From NCBI RefSeq assembly GCF_000972845.2, contig NC_040032.1:3863073-3927072 (forward strand): DNA of 64,000 bases. The letters are read 5' to 3'. The stretch is from Larimichthys crocea (taxonomy: Eukaryota; Chordata; Actinopteri; Sciaenidae). Every line of letters begins with the position of its first letter. Position 1 is the stretch's first letter. This document shows positions 55,401-64,000 of this stretch, in pieces. The notes beneath the pieces are model-generated. The model was not told the origin of the DNA and ran no database searches. It saw only the letters and a list, made by a program, of their open reading frames with translations. The position numbers and the translations under genes are program-made.

Positions 55401-58400
55401 CACACCAGGGAAATGCAATAAGAGCAAACATCATGGGTTGCTTCATGTTAATGTCATGCCATTTATGCACAAACTCATAAATGGGATAAACAGCTCTAAT
55501 ATCAAAGCAGGCATGCAAGCATTACTAGAACTCAATATATACAAACATATACTCTGAAATTACACTAATATTATGGCACAAGTAGTACAACAGTGTGTTT
55601 TACTGGCACAGCAGTAGTATTTGTGAGTTGGCGCTGTATTGACTAGAAATGCACTGAGGTAAGTGATGTTTTGGGATAATTATTACATTGTAGTTTACTA
55701 TATAATATAATGACTTTAGCCAACTGTCTTGAGCTCATATGATCCATTTAATCCATAAAATGATATTTTAGAGACTTGCTAATCTGTGTTATACTGGCAT
55801 AATTGATATAATTACAACCAAGACTGACAGATGACAGCAATGGTCATCTTTTCCTTGTAATTTCACTGTTATACTGCACATTATAATATTGTATGCATTT
55901 CTTTGTGTTAGTTTTGATGACTTTTTTGGTGCATAGTTTTGTTTGTCTGCATGAGCCAACTTTTAACATATTCATTTAGGAAGTTTATGTTAGTTTGGAT
56001 AGCTCATAGTGTGTCTAATTTTGGTGGCAATTTCAGAATTATAATTTTCTATACACAAGAGATAAATGAGTGGTCACTGAAGCAGTCTGACAAAACACCA
56101 GTATTAATACAGTTGTCAGGGTGAGTGACAAGTATCCAATCAAGTAAAGACTGATATGTTGGGGTAGTTCAGCTGGGTTCCTTAATTAGTTATGTTGAGG
56201 TTGAGGTATGTTTCGGTTTCCAATATTATTTTTTATCTGTAACAGAAGACTTAGAGTCCTTAGCCCTTAGAACAAAACCAAGAAACAAACAAAAACAGTC
56301 AGCAACCCCCCAAAATAGCTGGAAATATAACAGTGCGGTTTCATGACAACTGGATGTAAACAAACCACTCAATTTTCGTCAGATAACCAAATGCATTCCA
56401 ACAAGAAAAACAACAATATCCCAGCTTATATGCCTCAAATACGTGCATTAATTGTTCTTTTGGAGAAGAGAGAACAGTACAAGATGTTCTTCCACGGACT
56501 AATGAGGGAGCTGTTTATGACTATCTTACAGACAAGGGTGTAGAATATTAAAAGATTTTTGAGTCAATCAATTGTGATAAATCTGTTCAGTGATTCAGAA
56601 GTATTTCCATTTTTTTTCTTTCGTTTCTTTGTTTTGACGGGAAAGATAAGAATGATTAAGGAATTTGGTTCCTCTGATGAAGATAATTCTAATACTTAAT
56701 CCTTTGAGTCAACACAGCAGTGTGTGTGCAAAGATCTTCCATGATGAGGAGAGTAAAAACTGACTGGAGGCCAATTCTCTCTTCTCTTTAGCTGCGGAGG
56801 CTGATGTTTGTCTCAGTGGAAGCTCCCCCCCCCCGCTGAGGAAGTTTAATGCCGAAGTTGCATTGCGCATGTGGTGGACCACCTGCCAAAGACGATGTCA
56901 GCCAGGGTTCAACCGCTGGGCATTTAGGCAGGGGTTGGAGGAGCTAGTAGAAATTTGTACCTTCAGCATCTCTGAGTGTATTGCTCTATGGGCTTGTTTT
57001 CATGGCTTGCTGGGGGATGTAGGATGTTTACAGTAAGTCAGAACTGTCCCAGCTATGTGATTATTACCAGTGAACTTTACATTTGTATGTTTTCAGAAGC
57101 TACAAGGATCTTCCATTTTGTGTTGACTATGGTAGTCCCTGTGGATGAAACCAGTAGTGGGTTCCACTGCCTTGTTATGGCTACTTTCAATGTGAATACA
57201 ATCAAAGTTACTATCCAAATAAACTATAAAGAAATAATAAATCTTCTCACTGATAGTCTTGCTTGTTTATATAGGTGATATGGATTTAAAAGTTTTTTGT
57301 AGGCCATAGAGGCATTAGGGTTACTGTCATGTCCTGATTTATTACGTTTATATCTGATACAATTTGACACAAGTCAGTGTTCAGATAGGCTGGCTACCTT
57401 CCAAGTGTTTTAAAATATTAAGTATAATACTAAATATACATACAATTTTAATGTACCCCTGTACATTCCAAAGGTACTGCTATTATACTTATATTGTGAA
57501 CCAATATCCTGAGTTCAGTTGTATATCTGTTAGAGTTTTTGTATGAATCACTGGATGTGTCATAGACTGATGCTGCATTCACATGGATCCAGGCCGATGG
57601 CGATGGCAAACAGGATATCATTTTAGTGGATGAGAGGATGGTGAAATTAGGTGATTACAATGGTAATGTTAGACGGCATTACCGTCCACAGTTAAAATCA
57701 ACTTGTACTAAAGCTAAACTCTGAACTGAATTTACCACAGAATGTTCTGTAGGTCCATCACACAGGATAAAACATGGTCTATCTGGACAACAAAAAGATT
57801 AGTATTAGTAACATTGACTAATGAACCAATAATAGTGATAGAATTGTATTCAATATACTTTATTCTATTCTTTGAAAGCAATGCATCACAACAGAAAGCA
57901 TGTGTTTTGATTTGCTGTCCTGCTATCCTCCCTGGAGTGGGATAAGCATTTTATTCCTGCAATGTGTAGCAATTAATTCATCTGGGTTATGAGCTATATG
58001 ACACAGCACAAGCGTTTGGCAAAGCTTTCCACAGACAAACCATTTCAGACTCAGCTTTAATTACTTGGTATTGTTTTACTTACATATGAGAATCCTTCAG
58101 GCAAAACTAACCTACAAATGCACATATTTTATTTCATTAAATGTTACATTAAGACTAATGGATTAAAATGATTTAGGATGTGTCATTCCTTTCACACATG
58201 AACAATATGACTTTTAGATTTAATGTGGTGAATGCTGTTGAAAAAGCAACAGCTGGCCCTGAAACCCAATTAAACCCAACAAACTGCTGTTACCTCATTT
58301 CCAGTTGAAAAGAAAATTCTTGTCCTATTGCCAGATGAATGTGCAGAAGCTTGGCCCAACTCCCTACCTCATCTGAATAATGCACAATTAAAAGAAGTGC

Positions 58401-58673
58401 ATGTTTTAGATTTCAACTTAGTATTCCACTAAGCATTAGTTAGGGAATTTAGCAAGAGTGGCTTTTGTGTTTTCAAAAAATGCACTGTGTAATATTTTGA
58501 GATAAAATGACATATCAGTAGTTCATTTAAGACAAATTCTGTAGGAGTGTTTTTTGTCTGTGTTTGTGTGTCTGTGTGTTTGTTCATGCAAGTTGGCTGT
58601 GCTGCCTCTGTGTAAAGAGCTTTCCCAGAATGGAAAGGTCCCCAGGCATCCAGTCAATCTGACAAGTATTCCT

Positions 58674-58675
<2 letters not shown>
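52498..58675. other. intergenic, no gene recognised
   Basis: AT-rich with poly(A) runs (about 54109-54122), short TA runs (about 54247-54257 and 55230-55242) and a C run near 56826-56834. The patch at 56780-56960 is more GC-rich but not identified. Small open frames match nothing. Confidence 0.55.
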
Positions 58676-58751
<76 letters not shown>

Positions 58752-58763
58752 ATGCATGCATGT
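58676..58763. repeat. (TG)n tract continuing into GCGCATGCATGCATG, 88 bp alternating
   Basis: About 36 TG units are followed without interruption of purine-pyrimidine alternation by GCGCATGCATGCATGT. Both parts favour left-handed DNA, and the tract is likely to vary in length between individuals. Confidence 0.95.
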
Positions 58764-60109
58764 TCATTGGTATGCTGTGGCATTCAGGTGAGCAACCTTC
58801 CACCGGGGCAATAGCGTCCACTCTGCTTTCAGGCAAACACACTGACAGACGGCTCCTGCTCTGTCAGTCGTCCTACAAAGCCATCTATTGGAGTGTTTGT
58901 GTGTATTTGTCTGTTTGTTAATGCATTGCTATGTTTGCCTAATTTGCAAAGAGTGTGGGTGGGCATACGGGGCCCAGGTCTTATCCTGGGACAATATGCC
59001 TGCAGAGTTCAATATGAGACTGTAATGACATTACTGAACATTCATTGGTTTTAAAGCCTTAAGCATGACTTACAAATTGGGATTGATGGAGGTGAAATAA
59101 CCCTTGATCATCCAAAGAGACATGTGAAATGAATTGGTACCAAAATACTATAAATGAAATAAAAGAATGTGATGAAAAAGAAAGAGAGAGAAAAAAAACA
59201 AAACCCTCATAACTCTGGGACTAATTTCCACATATTTGTGGAGGACATTTTTATTTTATGATGATTTTTGTTTAAAGCTATTTATTTAAAAATCCAGCCA
59301 GTTTTTGTAAAGTACACGTGTCTTTGTTTTTCATTTAATTTATGAAGTCCCATGCTGCCAGCCATTGGAAGAAAAGCTAAATCGATGAACACTGCACTGT
59401 GTCTAGTTACACACCAACAGGGGTACAATTCCACAGTCACACACTTCTAATAAACTTCACTTAGGTTTAATCAATGACCCTGCTCATTATTTCAGTCTTA
59501 GATATTGTAAGGCTACGGTCCATTTGCTTTATGTTATCACCGTATACACCTGTTGCAACTTGTTTGTTAGGGAATTTTCTGTTCTAGTGTGCCACATACA
59601 CAGGGTCGAACATAGTATGTCTTGAGATTACTGTAGGGATAGTGTTGAATCTTAGATTGTTGTGGGGATACTGACTTCTCTCTGTGAGATACTTGGCAGC
59701 TGTGTGTTTGTGTCTAGGTAAGCAGGTGCCATTATGATCATTATTATGGCAAGTGAGGTTGGAGGATAGAGCTGTCTCACTCTATAGACAGCAGGTATAA
59801 CGTAGACGCCTATACAGAGACAGATAACAATGTTGGACCACTAAGGGTAAACATATTTCCTTGTTTGTGGACTAATGATCAATTGGTATATACCTTATAC
59901 TGTAGAGGTGTTCATTATGACCATTCGTGGACATCGAGTAGTTTTTTCAATGAGGACATAAAGACAAGCCATCTTCAGAATTGAGGCATCATGCCATGAC
60001 AAATGTATTGAAAGATCAATGTTTCTTGATCATTCCTTGATTCCTTGATGCATTTTCTCTTTACTGATTAAACTGACCATTGATGAGTAGGATTCTCCAC
60101 AACAAATGA
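58764..60109. other. intergenic, nothing recognised
   Basis: Noncoding. The part before the retroviral fragment (about 59560-60060) could belong to the same provirus, but no primer binding site or LTR end can be recognised. Confidence 0.45.
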
Positions 60110-60560
60110 CCTCTTCCCAGAACCAACAAAGACATCCTCACATTTTTGCAGGTGCAGGCATTGGGATCTCATTTGGCATCTGATTATGCAGATATGGACT
60201 GCAATGGCTGCTACTCTACAGTCAGCTCCCCCTGTGGTACAATGGACTGATAACATGCACAAAGCCTTTCACTATTTGAAAACATTATTTGCTCCAGCAG
60301 TGGCTCCAGCAATGGGCCTGCCAGACTGTCATCAACCGTTCAATCTGCATGTACATGAAAAAGAAAGTTTCGCTACAGGCATTTTGGTACAGAAGCATGG
60401 ATCTCATTACCATCCTGTGGCTTACTACTCATTTTTGACTGACCCCTGTGGTACACGTTATGCTGGATTGCCTAAGAGCCATGGCCATTGTTGCCATAAT
60501 TGACAAGACTTCTCCAGTTGTACTGGCTAATGATAGAGAGGAAGTAGAGATAAGGGGTTT
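60110..60560 (+). mobile_element. endogenous retrovirus pol fragment (RNase H region), broken
   Basis: The + strand frame to 60503 has landmarks of the region joining reverse transcriptase and RNase H in gammaretrovirus-like fish elements: W-T-x-x-M-x-K-A-F-x-x-L-K near 60243, then A-P-A and L-P-D near 60320, an HEKESFATGILVQK block and P-V-A-Y-Y-S near 60415. The frame is lost near 60470-60490, and the continuation of the RNase H segment is visible in another frame downstream. Most of pol, and all of gag and env, are absent, and no LTRs were identified. This is a degraded relic with no function expected. A minus-strand open frame over it is a shadow. Confidence 0.7.
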
Positions 60561-63480
60561 AGGGGAGACCTTCCTGCAGGAATCTAATAATACCTATCGT
60601 TGATACCAGTGAACACTAAGTAAGAACCTGATATGCTGTGTCCAGCCTCTTGCTGTAATTACTACTACATTAAAAAGCCAACAGCCATTTGTCTTATTCT
60701 TATTCCATGTTCACATTTTGAGGTTTGGTGTTTGTATTGCACAGTCTACATTTTGTTTCATGCATTTTTATTAGACTCCAACTCATTTCTATTACAGAAA
60801 GATAGAAAAATAAACCTGTAGTGCAGTCTGAAGACACGCTATGTCAGGACAGTGGCTGTATAAATAACTTAATGCATAAAGAGTCATGCATCCACACATA
60901 CATGCAGTCACATACATCTATCAACACACACAATACAGAAAAAAAAAGAGTTCTGGTTGAGCAGTCCTTATTTCACACCTGACCTGTGTTTGGACGGACG
61001 GCCAGCAGGCTGTCAGTAGAGGAACTGCTTCACTTGTTTGAATTCCACACTTTCCTCCTCTCCTTTGGCTGCAAGTGTCATTTAGAAAGATGGCGAGGAC
61101 ATGAGGGAAAAGGAAGGTGAAGAAGCAGCGGGAGAAGCAGGAACATAAGGGCAATGACTTGACGGTGCAAGGGCCGATTTAGTGATTTTGGATCCCTTGG
61201 CAAAACCAGTCCCCTCCTATGCTTTACTCTTAGCCTTTGAGGAAGATATTATAAAGCAGTGATGATGTAAAATATGTACTCTGTTACAATTTCCTGCATT
61301 AGAAATAGTATAAAACTTATCTACAAAAAGGAATGGTAAGGAGTCAATCGTAAAAAAAAAATGCATCTTTACAATTAAATATGTGCTTTTTTACACATTA
61401 GCTCAGAGTGCTCTCATCAACCTTCAATAACCTTTTATTAAATAAAATGATGTCCAGACAACAAATTGCCATGGAGGAGTTAACATTCCAGGAGCCTGAA
61501 GAGCTTTGTGACTGATTAGTGGTTAGTTAACTAGCTACAGTGGCTCACTTTTTGGTGAGTAGTCAAGCTTCTGCTTAACTGCCTCTGTGTTTGATGCTGT
61601 ATAAAATAACACATTATCTCAAGGCTCTAACACCAGTGATTCAGCATCCTTAGAGTAGTGTGAGAAGTATTATTGTGAGATGAACGTCTGTGAGGAGAAT
61701 GGAAATCAAGAAGAAATATGGACTGGGTGAAGCAGCAAGCAAGTGAAGGACCCGGGGATTTTTGAAAAGGGTAGAGATGAGATAAAAGGTTTTTAAGGAA
61801 CGTGTTCAGGGAGAGGGAAGCGATAAGGATGCAAGCTGAGAATATTTGTTTGTAGTATGGGCATGGGTGTTTGGAGCACCAGCTGGAGGTAAAGAGGGGA
61901 CTTGGTTCTTTCCAGCAGTGCCAGCTGGTGCACCTGCTCCAACTCGGAACCGGTTGAAGTTCGCCCACTTACTGACACATTTATTTAGGTTGAGTGAGTG
62001 TTTTGGCAGGAAAAAAATGCACATACACATGGGATAGTAAGCACCAAGTCAAGACTGTCAAAACCGCTGTGTGCCTGAATAAATGTCACCAAGACAAGAG
62101 AATAGAAAATATTCATCACTGAACATCAAGACAACACAACAAAGCCAGCAATTTGTTGAAAATGAATCATAAGCATAAGCTCCAAGGCAATCATAACAGA
62201 ATTTAGTTTTCCTATATACTCTTTCACAAAAACAGAACAGTATAGGAAAAGTGATTTTAATGATTTGACGGTTATAATTATATACCATGCTTGTCTACAG
62301 TAATAGCAGGTTGTCTAAAATGTTCTGCTGCCGTATTTCTAGTTATTGACAACATAGTTGCCAATCAATGTTAACGCACATTGTTTTTGACTTTCTGGGC
62401 TTATCTATTTTAGTTCTGTTTTCTGTCTCTTCTCACCACAAGCCCGAATTAGTTAACCTATCTAGGAGCATGTATCTGTGTAGGAGTGTCCCCTTATGTG
62501 CCTACATTTGTTTATAGGTTCCATACGCATGTGTCGGTGTGTGTAGGGGTTTTACATATGCGTGTGCCAATGTAGGAGACAATTGCGATGGCTGATTAAC
62601 ATGCATAGCATCTGCAGCAGCTCCCCTGTGCACTCAACTATCTCCCAATCAGGCTGTGTTGTAAGAGTTGGATATACATTAACAGTACTTATTTATAGCG
62701 TTGTTATGAAAAGTATCATTCTGAGGTCAAGCCTCTCATATACTGTGGGTGTACCTCTGGGCTAGAAGACTGACATGCTTTTACACTGATGCATTTTTTT
62801 TTCTGCACCTGCCAAGCCCATTTATAATTGTATTTCACAATCAAATATAACATTGGCTGTTAGTTTAAATCCACATATTGTTTTATTATGTTGACCTGTC
62901 TTTGATTTTATTCTAAAATTAAAGTCTAGTCTATGTTGGTCAAGTGAATGTAAATGTGAATTATGTGTTCCGTGCAAACCTTGTTTGATTCAGCGTGAAT
63001 CAGCATCTTGCTAGAATTCCCTGTTTTCTTTGCACTTCTCTTCCTCTCCAAGCCTTGTTGAGGCTGCAGTGGAAGTAATTAATGAGAGCCTTGATATCAT
63101 TTTGGGTGCAAATTCAGGGGGTCTATCAAGTCTCTCAGCATGGAGGAGTAGGCTTAAATTTATGAAAGCATAATCTTGAGAGATAATAAGTTGGGTCTTA
63201 TGATACAAAAGCAAGAAAGAAGTAAATCCCTAAGACAAACTTTCTGAACAATAGGTGGCTAGTCCTTCAGTGATAACAACACTTGATACTACAGTATTTA
63301 AGCTCTTCAAGTCCCGTGGTTAATATAATATTTAGGGAAATATGTTACTACCATATTCAATAGGAATAGAGGAACATCACAGCATTACTGATGACAATTA
63401 ACTGCAGATGAATGTTAAAAAAAAGAACTGATAATCAGCATTTTCAGCACTCACAGCACATCTCACAACAACCCCACCTG
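60561..63480. other. intergenic, no gene recognised
   Basis: AT-rich. The 61627-61968 minus-strand open frame and its overlapping neighbours show no family motif. A GGGCCGATTTAGTGATTTTG phrase at about 61171 resembles the start of a fish repeat but is too short to call. Confidence 0.5.
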
Positions 63481-63484
63481 CATC

Positions 63485-63925
63485 AATAATGAAACTGTTA
63501 AGATGGTGGAGTGCTTCAGATGTCTTCGGCTTACCTTGGATAACACACTGTATAAAGGTTCTAGTCTGCAGGCTCAAATCCTTTTCTATTATCCCCGCCT
63601 GTTTGTTGCTGCTCTATAAAAAAATAACCCAACCCATTCTCCTCTATTGTTCCCGGCCTTTCTTTAGCATCTTAACTGCCTTCAGTAAGAACAAACTCAC
63701 ATGTATCACTCCACAATGCCCTCAACCTCTCAGACCTCAACAGCAAAGCCATTACACACAGAGCACACAGTATAGTACATAACCCCAGTGACCTCCTCAA
63801 TCGCCTGTAATGTCTCTTTCTGTGGTTGTGTTGTGCTGTATGTATACTTGTATTATGTGAAGCTATATGTACAGGCTGTGACAACAAATGTCCTTCAAAG
63901 GATAATAAAGAATGTACCTGAATGC
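63485..63925 (+). mobile_element. probable LINE reverse transcriptase tail, decayed
   Basis: In shifting + strand frames I read KLLRWW, then ITQPILLYCS, then FSKNKLTCITP, and then KPLHTEHTV and ITPVTSS. The order (LRK/LR.., ESxLTFxxxxW, NKLxxIVxxA, KKAHSIVxxPSHPL) follows the C-terminal part of a fish LINE reverse transcriptase. It is followed by a TTGTGTTGTGCTGTATGTAT tail and an AATAAAGAATGTACCTG end typical of such elements. Every segment needs a frame change, so the copy is dead. Confidence 0.4.
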
Positions 63926-64000
63926 AAACCCCCAGTATTCACTGGTCACTGGTCAGATTAATGGTTTAGTCCTGAAACATCAGTCTGTTCCAATTTTGAG

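Noticed and set aside
58554..58921. Frames with long C-V or H-T runs
   Set aside because: Produced by the TG repeat.
60068..60262. Minus-strand frame over the retroviral fragment
   Set aside because: Shadow of the plus-strand pol relic.
61627..62030. Three overlapping minus-strand frames
   Set aside because: Overlap each other in different frames and show no family motif.
31046..64000. Other GABA-A cluster genes (alpha-1, alpha-6, gamma-2)
   Set aside because: No Cys-loop or transmembrane signature was found outside 7660-26685; in vertebrates these genes lie on the 5' side of GABRB2.

Overview
This is vertebrate DNA, most likely from a teleost fish and probably a percomorph. It carries the 3' half of one split gene on the + strand, a GABA-A receptor beta subunit that matches beta-2 (gabrb2) better than beta-1 or beta-3. 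The introns are typical GT-AG introns. The background is AT-rich with many microsatellites, and the decayed interspersed repeats (L2-, L1- and Tc1-like pieces, a tRNA-like SINE, short repeats common in fish, and an endogenous retrovirus fragment) are the kind usual in spiny-rayed fish. No bacterial-style gene organisation is present.

Layout. Positions 1-7659 are the end of a long intron (intron 4 in the usual beta-subunit numbering); exons 1-4 and the promoter lie upstream of the window. Coding exons follow at 7660-7742, 20538-20675, 22628-22780, 24823-25067, a candidate cassette exon at 25679-25819, and the last exon at 26338-26685 with the stop codon. All junctions keep frame. Without the cassette they encode 321 residues: the Cys-loop, the end of the ligand-binding domain, M1-M3, the cytoplasmic loop and M4. 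A long AT-rich 3' UTR probably runs to about 31.04 kb. From there to 64 kb I find no convincing host gene, only repeats, microsatellites, relics of mobile elements and a few unexplained GC-richer or structured patches.

The most interesting item is the 141-bp phase 0/0 exon in the M3-M4 loop. It is open in only one frame, is flanked by AG and GT, and would add 47 residues at the point where mammalian beta-2 has its long-isoform insert. It appears to share a short motif with that insert. Other points worth a look are a 24-bp perfect palindrome and paired Pumilio-type motifs in the 3' UTR, a 31-bp near-perfect hairpin downstream, an 88-bp alternating purine-pyrimidine tract, and several repeat pairs that record duplication or insertion.

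Only one gene is supported, so there is no multi-gene pathway here. The product would be a subunit of a pentameric GABA-gated chloride channel and would work with alpha and gamma subunits encoded elsewhere.
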